Of a stretch of 64,000 bases of DNA, positions 45,638 to 57,500 are shown piece after piece. The notes below the pieces were generated by a model, which worked only from the letters and a program-made list of their open reading frames with translations, searched no databases and was not told the DNA's origin. A program made the translations under genes and the position numbers. The stretch's first letter is position 1; every line of letters begins with the position of its first letter. The DNA lies in the NCBI GenBank assembly GCA_018287875.1, contig JAGVVL010000015.1, positions 3,100,001-3,164,000 on the forward strand, given 5' to 3'. Origin of the DNA: Nigrospora sphaerica (Eukaryota > Ascomycota > Sordariomycetes > Amphisphaeriales > Apiosporaceae).

Positions 45638-46585
45638 ATGTCGGCCGACGGGCAGGCGATGCCGGTCCTGCTGCTCAAGACCAAGTCGGGTCCGACGGAC
45701 GCCTACGAGGAGCTGTTTTCGACGCCGCGCGACGGCTTCGCCTTCGAGCCCGTCTTTGTGCCCGTACTGCAGCACCGCTTCGAGGAGGCGGGCATGGCCA
45801 CGGTGCGCGACGCCCTGCGCTGCCGCCGCATCGGCCGGGGCCCCGGCGCCGCCTTCGGCGGCCTCGTCTTCACCTCGCAACGCGCCGTCGAGGCCTTTGC
45901 CCGGCTGGTCGCCGAGGGGCCCGGAGGGGCGGAAGGCGAGGGAGAGGGCGACGCCGCCTGGCCGCACCTCCAGGACGTGCCCGTGTACAGCGTGGGCCCG
46001 GCGACGACGCGGGCCCTGGGCGCCGTGCCGCAGACGCCGCCGCTGCGCGTCTTCGGCGGGCACACGGGCAACGGCGACGCGCTGGCCGCCTTCATCCTCG
46101 ACCACTACGGGGCCTGGCACGCCGACGTGGCGGCGGCCAAGCCGCCGCTCCTGTTCCTGGTCGGCGAGCAGCGCCGCGACGTCATCCCCCGGACGCTGGC
46201 GGACCCGGCCCTGCCCGCTGCGCGCCGCGTCCCCGTCGTCGAGGTCGTCGTCTACGGCACCGGCGTCATGGCCTCGTTCCCGCGCGACTTCGCCGCCGCC
46301 CTACGCCGCCCCGGCCGCCCCCGCTGGGTCGTCGTCTTCTCCCCCACCGGCTGCGACAGCATGCTCCGGGGCCTCGGCCGCCTCGCCCCCAACCCCTCCC
46401 GACCCGACGACGACGACGAGGAAGCTGCCGCCGCGCCTACTTACATCGCCACCATCGGCCCCACGACCCGGGATTACCTGCGGCGCACCTTCGGCTACGA
46501 GCCCGACGTGTGCGCCGAGACGCCCAGCCCCGAGGGCATCTGGGAGGGCATCACGCGCTTCATGGCCTCGTCCAAGGCTGGCTAG
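45638..46585 (+). CDS. HEM4: Uroporphyrinogen-III synthase
   Basis: An intronless frame of 315 aa starting in a CACCATG context. HemD/Hem4 closes hydroxymethylbilane with inversion of ring D to uroporphyrinogen III in cytosolic haem synthesis. The HemD pattern is visible as two alternating alpha/beta lobes: VLLLKTKSG at the N-terminus, LVFTSQRAVEAF near residue 87, VPVYSVGPATTRAL near 115, LFLVGEQRRDVIPRTL near 170, VVVFSPTGCDSMLRGL near 230, and YIATIGPTTRDYLR near 270. Sequence identity across this family is low, so the call rests on motif order and length, which agree with fungal orthologues (about 270-320 aa). It sits head to head with ERV1. Confidence 0.93.
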   Translation: MSADGQAMPVLLLKTKSGPTDAYEELFSTPRDGFAFEPVFVPVLQHRFEEAGMATVRDALRCRRIGRGPGAAFGGLVFTSQRAVEAFARLVAEGPGGAEGEGEGDAAWPHLQDVPVYSVGPATTRALGAVPQTPPLRVFGGHTGNGDALAAFILDHYGAWHADVAAAKPPLLFLVGEQRRDVIPRTLADPALPAARRVPVVEVVVYGTGVMASFPRDFAAALRRPGRPRWVVVFSPTGCDSMLRGLGRLAPNPSRPDDDDEEAAAAPTYIATIGPTTRDYLRRTFGYEPDVCAETPSPEGIWEGITRFMASSKAG

Positions 46586-47092
46586 GGGGCGAAACGCCCA
46601 AGGCAAACGGACGACGGAGGGAATAAAGACCCCATCTCTTCGCGACTATAGATTCTGTTTTATCCGCACACGTCCAATACGAGACTTTTCTCTCGCGAGT
46701 GGGCATGCCATGCGCTGTTGCGGCCGCTCGTGGGACGGGAACGCGTGAAGCAAAAGCGGGGAGGTCACACGAGCACAATAAAGTACGAAAAGAGTAGAAG
46801 ACGGAATTACGTCTCAGTTGGCAAGCAAATGGCCCGCGTCTATAGCTCACCATGCATGCAGCCGCCTCAGCTGGCGGTGCCGCTATGGAACGTGCCTAAA
46901 GCAACTGCAACTGGACCGCCTTATCGAATCCATCCTTTTCCCCCTGGAAAGCAAAACCGCTGAGTAGCCATGAACGAACGAACGCCTTATTCCCACCGAG
47001 TATTATATCTCCCGCTCAAAAACGCCTTGCGTGCCGGATGAAAAAGAGTTCCCGAAGCCCCGTCATGCCTTCGCGCGGGAAACCCCTCCGTT
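46586..47092. other. Convergent intergenic region
   Basis: This is the 3' flank between HEM4 (+) and the unknown gene at 47093 (-). Apart from a polyadenylation-like hexamer after HEM4, nothing is seen. Confidence 0.5.
46622..46627 (+). terminator. Candidate polyadenylation signal after HEM4
   Basis: AATAAA lies 37 nt downstream of the HEM4 stop codon. Fungal poly(A) signals are degenerate, so this is suggestive only. Confidence 0.4.
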
Positions 47093-49048
47093 TTAAACGG
47101 CGGTGAGGTCGTAGCCGTGGTCGTCTTCGTCGCCGTCATCGGAGGGCCCGTAGTCATCATACTCGTCGCTGTCACTGGACCCGTCGTCGTCGTCTTCGTC
47201 ACTGACTTCGACATCCGAGTCGCCGGGCTGCCCGGCGGCGTGGTCGGCCGACGAGTAGTAGAACAGGGCAGCCTCGTGACCGAGGTACGGCATATCGTTG
47301 ACATGCTCGAGCTCGCGGTTGTAGAGGAGGGCGGGGTCCAGCGCGGCCAAGGCGCCGTCGTCAAAGACGCCGGCCGAGTCGAAGGTGGCGTAGGGAACCC
47401 TCTCGGCGGCGCCCGCCTTCTCCGTCTCATCATCATCATCATCATCACCCGCCTTCTCGCCGGACGGGTTCTCGTCCTCCTTACCGACCTCGCGCTCCTC
47501 GAAGGCCTCATCGATCTCCATGGCCGTGGAGGGCTGGGCCTCGGCGACCTTGAACGAAGTCAGTATCTGGCGTAAAGTAGAAGAAAAAGAAGGAAAAAAG
47601 GAGAGTGGAGGATGTTTGTCGCCCATCTTTCAAGCCGGAAGGCGATTCGAGAGGACAAACGGGGAGGAAGGGAGCCCAGGTTGAGGGAGTGGTGGTGGAA
47701 GGTGTAAAAAAGAGCCTCGAGAGTTACTCACGGCCTCCTCCACACCGCGGGGGGACTCGGATCCGCCCAGACGTTGGGGCCACTGATTCTGCTGCATTCT
47801 AGATGCGCTGCGCGTCACGCGGGAAGACATCTCGACCCGGGGGATCGCATGATGATGCTGCTGGGTAGAAAAGGGAGGTTGCTCCGCCGGTACGATGGGC
47901 GAGGGTTGTGCCAGGTCGCCCGAGGCGGGGTGTGAAACGCTCAAAGTAGCATCCGTTTGCTTCGAGGCCAGTCGGAATCTCTTTGCCTTGCGCACAGGTC
48001 CGGCCTGGGAAGTGGGCGCACTATTTTGGGCAGACGCGTTCGTTTGCGTGCCGGCGGTGGTGGCGAGACCGGTTGCCCGGGGACCAGGGGCGTGGGGGAG
48101 CTCCCGCTCCGGTGTATAGCCCGTGTGGGCTCGAGGACGATGGCCTAAGCCGGCAGACTGAAGCGCGGGGGACCGTCCTGTAGAACTGCTGCCGTCGGGT
48201 GACGCCTTGAGTGCGGCCAACGTGAGTTCCGTCCGCTTCGGGCTTTCGGCCGACTTGGCTGGCTTCTTTCTCCCCTTCCCCTTCTTCTTCTCTTCCTCGA
48301 ACTTCTCCGGCTGCGGCTCCTGTGGCTTGCGGCCCGTAATGCCCAGATCTGTGTGTGCGAGCCAAAGGCGGTGATCAGTACCCGCTACCCATTCGTGAAA
48401 AGAACCCCACGGGGCCTTGGATGACGGCGAGACGTACCTGCGACACGTCCGGTCTCGCACCACTCACAGACGTGAGGGAACAATGTATTCTCATCAGAAA
48501 ATTCCAGGATCTCGTTCAGCGCAGCGTAAGCCTGGCTGGATATGGGCTCTTCGAAGAACATAGGCTTCAGTACGGATGTGGCTGCGGGGAAAGATTGTCA
48601 GCATACACACAAGTACACTGAAAATTGCCGGGAAATTGCCCCGTTAGATTGGAGTGAACGGATAAAACTCACTCTCCAGAACAGAGATGTCGCACAGCGT
48701 GGAAAGGTTTCCATTGGTGGCCTCCAGCAGCTCCCAAGCAACATACGGTCGGCTCAGCCGCTGAGCCCCCTTGAATCTCTCGCAGAGACCCGAGAGGGCA
48801 TGGGAAAGAATGCTGTAGAAACCACGCCCCTGTAAGAACTTGGTCTCTGCTGCCTGGCACGCGAGTTCACGGTGGAGGTCGATTATTTGACCGAGGTGTG
48901 TTGTTGGCGTGGGTGCTAGGTCGGGCTCATCATCTTCTGCCGCCTGCTTTTCTGCCTCCTTGCCTTCCATCTCCTCATCTTCCAGCTCTGACGAGCTCTC
49001 ACGAACACGCTTGATGCCGCAAGAAAACTTCATGCTGCGGCCCGCCAT
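47093..49048 (-). CDS. Unrecognised fungal protein with acidic C-terminal tail
   Basis: I do not recognise this 536-aa product. Minus-strand exons are 49048..48673, 48581..48438, 48348..47732 and 47566..47093, with donors GTGAGT, GTACGT and GTGAGT and in-frame joins. The N-terminal 175 residues look folded and helical (ACQAAETKFLQGRGFYSILS, SRPYVAWELLEATNGNLSTL, AYAALNEILEFSDENTLFPH) and end in a VCEWC motif. The middle is disordered and basic (Lys-rich EKKKGKGRKK, then Ser/Gln/His-rich). The last 90 residues are strongly acidic, with Asp runs encoded partly by an ATC repeat on the plus strand. A basic middle plus acidic tail is common in nuclear or nucleolar proteins; that location is inference. 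The start ATG at 49048 opens MAGRSMKFSCGIKR. A second Met six codons in is an alternative. Confidence 0.7.
47427..47447. repeat. TCA trinucleotide repeat in coding sequence
   Basis: Seven TCA units on the plus strand read as GAT codons on the minus strand and encode an Asp run in the acidic tail of the gene at 47093-49048. Confidence 0.88.
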
Positions 49049-52000
49049 CTCGAAAGAATTCTGGTGTTGAATGATGAAATACTGATATGCCGTTCGGTGG
49101 AAGGCCACGGGGCTGTGACGAACCTGGATCCGTGTGCCCAGAGGACAGGCTGGGTTGGGAATTCTAGGAATTGGGAGGAAAATACTGTATATCAAGAAAT
49201 AATTGCTTGCCCTAAGCGGAACCCCACGTCTGAACAAGGAAGACATGATGTGGAAGACGAGAATATTTGGGTTGCTGTTTGTCGTCACCGCGGCGATGGC
49301 GAGGGGCGCGCATCCATATGATGTCGTGAGTGACTAGGCAGCGGCGGCAACAACACCAATGCCAGCTGCTGCTGTTAGCAGTGGTGAGCTAGCCACCACC
49401 AAGGGGCCATGAAGAGTAACCAATTTAGTTGGGGATAGTCAAAGCAGGTGAAAGGATTAAGAAAAGGGGTTTCTCTGTCTGTACGCCTTTTCAGGGTTCG
49501 TTTCTATTGATGGCTGCTGGGAGGCTTTGTCTTGATCTACCCCTGTCTATTCTGGCCTAGGGCATCCCAGCACTCACCAGCACAGCTCGACATGCAGTTT
49601 ATGATGTGTTTCCGGGATGGGATCACTAGTGGCCCTCAGCTTTACATGACGATGAACCGCAAGATGGGGGGTGGCTGGGTGGCCACAGGTCAGCCACTCG
49701 CCTGGACAGGGGCTCATGGCCCCAGCCGGAGGCCCAACCGAGAGCAGGACGATGCTTGGGACAGGCGGAAGGGACAATGGTTACGAGGATGTTCATGGCA
49801 TAGAAGCGCGGAGAAAGCAGCAGGAGCACTGATTCGGATGCCGGGCATGCAAAGTCCCATGACGGCTCCCCAATCCGTCCATGCGGATGCATGGGCGTTC
49901 CCGGGTCGAGGGCCAGCACACTGGGAGCTGTACCCCTGTCTGCCCTGCGTAGGGCTGTCATCCTATCTGCCGTCTCCTCGTCCAGGATTGCTGTTCAGCC
50001 GCGTGATGGGGCGGTCCGCCAAGCCACGCCTCGCTGGGCTAAGCTTTCTCGGCCGAGTCTCGAGTGCATCGTTTCACCTCAGCCGCCGCTGACCACGGCC
50101 CGCCGAAGCTACGAGGCGCAGTATCGCTTCCGCAGCGGCCAGTGAGGGGCAGAAGGGAGCACTTGGTTGAGTGATGAGTTTGTACCCGTCCGTCGGAGTT
50201 AAGAGGTGAACTGCCGGCCACTTCAGGCTCTTGCAGCAGGCTTCATCGCACCCGTTCTTTTCAGACGATCGAAATCGACCAGGAACATGGCGACAGACAG
50301 GCAAAGTGCGCCATCACACTTGAGAGGACATGGGAAGCAGGTATGTGATGCGTCAGGGCCCCAAGACTAGGCGGGACCTGGGCTGACCTCTCATCGTACA
50401 TAAGATCCCTGCCGGGTCGTACGAGAGCGCCTCCTGCTCAACCAGGGATGACGATTCTGGCCCAAGACACGGAGCCCGGATTGCGGCGTGCCATGGGAAA
50501 GTCCCGGAGGCGGTCCCGAGAAATTCCCGGGCAAGTATGTCGCGCTGCACCCGAAACGTAGGGCAGGGTTCGCGCTTGGACTTGTCTCCCGATAGCAGGC
50601 CCTCGGAGCAGATGCCGGACCCCGTCGGTCGGCAGGGACCGGCAAAGAAGGATTGCGATCTGAGCAGATGCTGAACTGATATCCGGTCGTTTCCCGGTCG
50701 ATAGGGGAGGCAAGGGAGGGTCCTCACGGGTGGGGAGGAGGGTAACAGAAGTGGCCTTATCGAGGGGATTTGCCCAGGGGTACTGAGTTGGGCCATGTTG
50801 GAAGTCGTCGTCGGCGGTCTCCCATGGTCCCTATGCCCCCCCCCCTGGCGTTTGCCGGGGCGGGATCGCCCGTTGAGGGTGGACACGACAGCGGGCGAAA
50901 AGGACGAAAACCACGCGGTGCGGCAGAGGAATGGGCTGGTGGGCAGCAGGACGGGCCGACGTCGCAGAACAACATCGGATGATTGGGGGTCCTCCGGCTG
51001 GACAACAGGGGTTTGCAGGTAAGAGGGTGGAGCTGTCAAAACGATGGAACGATTCTGGCGAATGGCCGAAAGGACCGTTTCTCGGTCGGGCCTTGGCATC
51101 CTTCTTGTTTTGTTTTTGGTTTTCCATACTGGCAGAGGAGGTCTGGATCCATGCATGGCTTGGACGAGGAATTCCCGGTCGTGGCTCGAGGTACCCCAGT
51201 ACCAGGTGTATCGCTGCTGCCGCTTCTTGTCTCTACTACCACGCATGCACACATTCCAACGCTCATGCACGCACGCACGCTGCTAATGCAAGTCTCGCCC
51301 GTGGCAGGCAATTATTCATGGCAAACTGGCGTGGCAGGCAACGCCATGGCATCCTCGATGGCTTGATCCGTTTGGCTGGACCTGCTCTGCTCAGCACTGC
51401 CAACTGCGTCTGGACCGTCATATCACCTCATGGAAGCGCCCATCCCCTCCCGGAACCCATTTCTATCGCAGGCGCGGTCGCCGACGCTGACGCCGACATA
51501 TCCGGACGCCGCCCGCAGGGGTTCCTTTTGCCCGTAGCTGGCTTTTTCCAGATTTTTAATTGAATAGTGGTGTACATGGGTAAAGAGGTAGGCGAGTGAA
51601 TATTCGAGGGATCCCATACGTACGATGTGCCGATGCTTCGATGGTCGACGGTCCCGCTAGTTTCGAGGTCAAATCGTCGGTGGACCCGCCGGCGGCATTT
51701 TGGCTGCCAAGTTACGCCGCCGCTAAAGGCGGTCATTGCATCACCACATTCGACTCTCTACCAACTGTGACCGACTGCGACCTTCGACGCCTTAGCGGCC
51801 GAGGCGCAAGAAGCTTGATCGATGATGTGGCACGAGAAGAGCACCGCACCACCACGGCCCAGCCCAGCACCCGCTGCTACCCTGAGCCTCCCTGGCAGTG
51901 GCAGGCGGGGCCGAAGCGAGCGCTCCCAGATACGATGGGGTTCCATTGTAGCTAATACGCTCTCTGCTTAGTGAACCGTTCCCGTGCCTCATGCAGGCCA

Positions 52001-52244
52001 ACATGACGGGACCCCTGGGCCCTGGGCCTTCGGCTTCCCGACATCGTCCGACCGGAAGAGTGCGTTGCTTGTCTCGCCCTGGCCTGACATCTCGAGTCCC
52101 TCTCTCCGAGAAAACCCCACGCGGCATACAGGTCGCCGCCGACGCTTCCGTATAAAAGTGTCGACGCCGTCGACTCCCTTTCTCTCACTCTGCCGGCCTG
52201 GTCTCACCATCTCCAAACCAACATCACCCCCTACATCCTACACC
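49049..52244. other. Divergent intergenic region and pyruvate decarboxylase promoter (3.2 kb)
   Basis: No supported gene. The 305-codon minus-strand frame at 50353-51270 is Arg/Pro/Ser-rich without domain features. The right end carries a TATA-like box and a GCGGGG, CreA-type sequence near 51904, fitting a carbon-regulated promoter. That regulation is inference. Confidence 0.5.
52151..52158 (+). promoter_or_regulatory. TATA box of the pyruvate decarboxylase gene
   Basis: The sequence tataaaag lies 94 nt upstream of the ATG at 52245 and is followed by a C/T-rich leader (52185-52240), the usual layout of highly expressed fungal glycolytic genes. Confidence 0.7.
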
Positions 52245-54177
52245 ATGACTTCCACCGACATCCGCACCCAGGACCTCAAGAAGCCGGTCAATGTGGCCGA
52301 GTATCTCTTCACGAGGCTGCACCAGATCGGAGTCCGCTCCGTCCACGGCCTGCCCGGCGATTACAACCTGGTGGCCCTCGACTACCTCCCCGCCGCCGGC
52401 CTCAAGTGGGTGGGCAGCGTGAACGAGCTCAATGCCTGTAAGTTCTTTCTTTCCCTCTTTTCCCTTGGCAATCTTCATAGGGTGAAGACGAAGACGTGCT
52501 ATGATGAGGGAGACGAATACGTGCTATGAAGATGAAAGCATAAAACTCATAAGAGATCATTGACTGACAAGCCACCCCCAGCCTACGCCGCCGATGGCTA
52601 CGCCCGTGTTAAGGGCATTTCGGCCCTCATCACCACCTTCGGTGTCGGTGAGCTGTCGGCCATTAACGGCATCGCCGGTGCCTACTCCGAGATGGTGCCC
52701 GTCGTGCACATTGTGGGCTCCCCGAGTACCGCCAGCGAGCGGAACGGCCACCTGCTGCACCACACCCTCGGCAACGGCGACTTCAACGTCTTCCACAAGA
52801 TGAGCGAAGGCGTTTCATGCGTCACGGCCAAGCTCAATGACCCGTCAGCCATCGCCTCCCAGATCGACCACGCTCTACGCGAGTGCTGGCTGCAGAGCCG
52901 GCCCGTCTACCTGATGCTGCCGTCCGACATGGTCGTCGCCAAGATCGAGGGCGCCCGCCTGGACAAGCCCATCGACCTCAGCGAGCCGCCCAACGACCCC
53001 GAGAAGGAGGACTACGTCGTCGACGTTGTGCTCAAGTCCCTGCACGCCGCCAAGAACCCCGTCATGCTGGTCGACGCCTGCGCCGTGCGCCACCGCGTGC
53101 TCGACGAGGTGCACGCCTTCGTCGACAAGACCAAGATCCCCGTCTTCGTCACCCCCATGGGCAAGGGCGCCATCGACGAGACGGCCCCGACCTTCGGCGG
53201 CGTCTACTCCGGCAACGCCTCGCACCCCGAGGTGAAGCAGGCCGTCGAGAGCGCCGACGTCGTCCTCACCGTCGGCGCCCTCAAGAGCGACTTCAACACG
53301 GCCGGCTTCAGCTACCGCATGAGCCAGCTCAACACCATCGACCTGCACAGCACCTGGTGCGTCGTCCGCTACAGCGAGTACCCGGGCGTCGCCATGCGCG
53401 GCGTCCTGCGTAAGGCCACGGAGCGCATCGGCCCGCTCAACGTCGCCACCATCACCCAGGCCTACAAGCTGAGCGAGATCGCGCTCAAGGAGGGCGAGGA
53501 GGCGGAGAACACCGTCATCACCCAGAAGTGGTTCTGGCCCCGCGTCGGCAGCTTCCTCAAGGAGAACGACATCGTCGTCACCGAGACGGGTACCGCCAAC
53601 TTTGGCATCTGGGAGACGCGCTTCCCCGCCGGCGTCACCGGCATGAACCAGACCCTCTGGGGCAGCATCGGCTGGGCCGTCGGCGCCTGCCAAGGTGCCG
53701 CCCTCGGCGCCAAGGACGGCGACATGAACCGCCGCACCGTCCTGTTTGAGGGCGACGGCAGCTTCCAGCTCACGGCCCAGGAGGTGAGCACCATGCTCCG
53801 CCACAACCTGGACATTATCCTGTACGTTCACCCCCCACCCCACCCCCCTCATAAGTTCCGCAACTGACCCCTTCCCCCCCAGGTTCGTGCTCTGCAACGA
53901 CGGCTACACCATCGAGCGCTTCATCCACGGCATGGAGGCCGAGTACAACGACATCGTCAAGTGGGACTACAAGGAGCTCGTCAAGGTCTTCGGCGGCGCC
54001 GAGCCCCACGCCAAGCAGTACGCCGTGCACACGCGCGAAGAGCTCGACGCCCTGCTGCGCGACCGCGACTTCAACGACCGCAAGGGCATGCGCTTCGTCG
54101 AGGTCTACATGCCCCGCGACGACGCCCCCAAGAGCCTGCAGATGACGGCCGAGGCCGCCGCCGCCCGCAACAAATAA
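52245..54177 (+). CDS. PDC1: Pyruvate decarboxylase
   Basis: The enzyme converts pyruvate to acetaldehyde and CO2 with thiamine diphosphate and Mg2+, in the cytosol, and leads to ethanol or acetyl-CoA. Exons 52245..52437, 52582..53821 and 53883..54177 encode 575 aa, the normal PDC length. Catalytic residues are in place: D39 in GLPGDYN, E61 in NELNA, and the paired H124-H125 in [11 protein letters not shown]. The ThDP/Mg motif starts with GDG at 455-457 and ends CNDGYTIE across the last intron. Splice donors are GTAAGT and GTACGT. The ATG at 52245 follows a CACC context and gives the expected N-terminus ([19 protein letters not shown]). Codon use is strongly GC-ending, and a TATA box lies upstream, suggesting high expression. 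The symbol is by homology; numbering within the species is unknown. Confidence 0.95.
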
Positions 54178-54529
54178 AGAGGAAAAAGAAAGAATAGAAA
54201 AGAGGAGGGTTAGAAACCCCCCGAAAGGGAGAAAAAACGGACCGGATCGATACCCCCGCCCCAAATTTCCCTTTCCCCCTTTTCGTGGGATACCAACCGC
54301 TATACACTTGGAAAAAACACTTAGATGGTAGACTGTGGCGATCCAGGAGTTCATGGTTATGAGGCACGATAGGTTATTTGAAATTTCAAAGTTTGAATCT
54401 TACTTTCTGCTTGCCGATCTTGCGTTCTGATTTCCACGTGACGGACAGGTGGTCCACTGTCATTTTGCCCGCCACTGCTAGATACCGCGAAGCACGAGTT
54501 ATTTATTCTGCGCACGCAGCGCCCAATGT
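54178..54529. other. Short convergent intergenic region
   Basis: This is the 352-nt gap between the stop codons of pyruvate decarboxylase (+) and the ankyrin-like gene (-). Nothing is seen beyond probable 3' UTRs. Confidence 0.5.
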
Positions 54530-57500
54530 TTATCCAAACATTTGCTGTCGATAAGTTGTGGGTTTCCCAGCCATAATTCTGTCAACCTGAGCGACCCAGA
54601 AATCCAGTGATTCCAGATCTGGCCTTGGTTTGGCCAGTGGCGTTGATTCGGCCTGTGGCATTGCCTCCTCAACCCAATCAACACCTATTCGGGCAGACTC
54701 CTGCCGTTCTTCTTCCCAGGCACGACCCCGGCGTTTCTTCTCCAGCTCCTGGTTCATTTCTTCCAGCCAACAGCCCGTGAAGAAGTTGGTCAAGCTTTTG
54801 ACCGTGAGGGGCGCATCTGTTGTAAGCTCGGCCAGCTTGCTTTCGAAATTCTGGACGAGAACTTCTAGGAGATCAAGATCTTCTGACTCGAGTTCCCGCA
54901 CTTCATCCGCTTCTTCAACCTCGCAGCGGGCGACAAGAAATCTGTATCCTTTTACTTGACGGTAGCCCATTTTGCAACAGACGTGCGTCAGCCCCAATGC
55001 CTGGAATGTCATCATACGGATTGCTGCTGATACCAGATGGGTATCGACGTTTCCGCATGAAAGCTCCAGGCACCTCTCTGCCTGCTTCAAAACAAGGCTG
55101 GGCTCGGTCTCCGTCATCGTCTCCCTAAGTAGAATAGTCAAGGGAGAGCAGCCATGGGTAGAACACCAACATTGGCACTCATCGACGGTGACAGCTGCCA
55201 ATGAGAGAGGGGTAATCAGGTTAAGATAGGGAGATCCAATTCTAGATTGAATCTGACCCCTTTTCAGTTCTTCGCCGATCCAACCGGTGAAGTGATGTGC
55301 GCCAGTTGTGCCCGGGACTGGTGGCGTAAACCATTGGCTGTAGTCCGGCCCAGTGCGTGACATTGGCCGTTCCCAGTGGGAGAATATATCTGCTCCATGC
55401 TCTTGGAGCCATCGCAAATATGCCGAGGATCGAGGGTCACTGCAATGAAACATGAGCGGCGTAACTCCATTGCTGTCAGGGGTAGACACGTCTCGAAACC
55501 CCATACTGTAGAATATAGCAGCCGTCTCAACGTCGCAAACTTGGTGGTAGACTGATGACCAATACGACGCATCACCTCTAACCCCATAGGTTTCGGGGAA
55601 TGAGATGACTCCTTTGTCGCAGAGCATACTTGCGACCAACTCAGCGTCGGCATCCAGAACAGCGGAAGAGTTCAACCCCAAGTCGATAATTTGCTGCTGA
55701 GCCAAGTGCCTTAGAGCTTTCTGTTTCAATCTCTCTCGGCGGAATTTGAGCTGCTCAACATACTTTGCAACAGCATGTTTGCAGCGTTGGCTTAGGAGAC
55801 GTAGCTGGCAGGACGCGAGACAACAACGTTCGTCCTCAAGCAAAAGGATCACACACCCGATGGATATGCAGCTGTCTCCTGGGACTTTTTGTGTGTGGCA
55901 CTTCGCTGAGCAACTTGTCATGGCAAGTTCGAGCAGATTGTGATATCGCCACTGCTCGTTCAGTTGCGCGCGTGTCGATCCCCGTAGCAGTAAACGCAGA
56001 CAAGCGGGCTTGTCTACTGCCAGACGCAGGGGCGTGAGTCCATGAGTACTTTTCTCGAGTAATGCTTCATGTGATGCAACTAGAATACTTGTGATTCTTT
56101 GTGTGTCCCGGCCGAGAACCGCGAGACTGAGGGGGCCGCATCCACAAGCTATGGCCTGTCAGCTTTGCTCATTCCACGGATTGTAGTTCGTTATAACCTT
56201 CTGCTACGTCTGGGCGCGAGGTGGTTATGCCAAGGACGAATGGAAAGTCAAGGCCGCTGAAGTATGCCGGGGCTGGCAGGGTTCCATCACCAGAAAGCAG
56301 TTCAGGCGTACTTGACAGAATCATGTCAGAAGCCATTAAAATCCTTTCTATCGCATCTGGTCGAACCACCCTTCTGTGGCTACCACTGTTGAACACCAAG
56401 TCAAAGAGCGGAGATCTGCAGAACAGTCAGGTACGTAGTTGAGAGGGTTGGGAATGAAGGACATACACGCCCTCAGTGTCGTAAGAGCACCCTGGAACGC
56501 CAGAACCAAGTAGTGTTTCAAGCAAGTCGATAAAACTAGAAGCCACGGAGGAGTTCATGCTGAGTAATTCGAAAGAAATATCCTTGGAGCTGGTTTCAGT
56601 ACGTCAGAACATTTAGAGTTATGTGTTCCCATGCTCACTCTTGTCAGTATATGTATCAAGGACCGGTTGCGGAAATCGACATCCCTCGGATTGGCCATCC
56701 GGGTTTGGAATAGCCGTAATATTTTTGAGTTGCACAGATTGATCAATTCCGGCATGGCTTGATCATTGCCGCGCAAGTTCCAAAAGGCCTCCTTCAAGGC
56801 ATCTAGAATTAGGAAGGCTGGTGCTGTGTATCTATCGATGGTAGGATAGTATGTGAAATTAGGTCCAATGCTGTAACCTCCAGCTCCAAAAGAGGTGGAA
56901 AAGGTGTACGCGATGGCCCACCGGGCAACTTCGCCAATCCTGGCCGCATATCCCAGGCCGAGCCGTCGGGTACGGCCGCCGTCGGCGAAATGTGAAAAGC
57001 TGCAATCGGGACGATGCAGCCTGACCGTTTCTGTCTCGTCGAAGACCAAGATGGGCCCCCACCTGCGTTGCGTTTGTCGACGGAGTCTTCGCCGTCTGCA
57101 GTGGCAGACGCCTGGTCTTTCGCGTAACTGCTCCATCCAGTTTGTGGTGTTTAGCTGGGTTGCTGGATCTGACTGGGTGGACACGGTATCAAGATTCGCG
57201 GTTTCCCGATACTCTGTCTCGTCCATGGTTGCTCGGAGAGTGCTGGGTCTCGATACCAGGCGCGCAGCAACCACGTTGGTCACGGCACTGGCGGCCTGGT
57301 TCTTCTGTACGTACTGTGTTAGTTCTTGCCACGCATATATTGATTCGGAAGGACTTGCCAGGCAGGCTCGTGCATCGCCGGCGGAACCGAGAAGAAGATC
57401 CTCCAACCGTTGTTCGATTCTCATGAGCCGCTCTTCGTCCATGCGATCTTGAATCAACTTCTCCATTCGGTCGAATCTCGCTGCACTATGCTCGACTGAG

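Noticed and set aside
50353..51270. 305-codon minus-strand frame upstream of pyruvate decarboxylase
   Set aside because: No ordered segments or motifs. It overlaps other equally long random frames.
52875..53897. 340-codon antisense frame across pyruvate decarboxylase
   Set aside because: It is the mirror of strongly GC3-biased coding sequence. Its Gly/Ala/Asp/Val-rich text has no independent signal.
56156..56177. 22-nt intron after ELQS in the Helo-like gene
   Set aside because: Impossibly short. The GTAGCA donor at 56207 gives 52 nt and keeps the frame.
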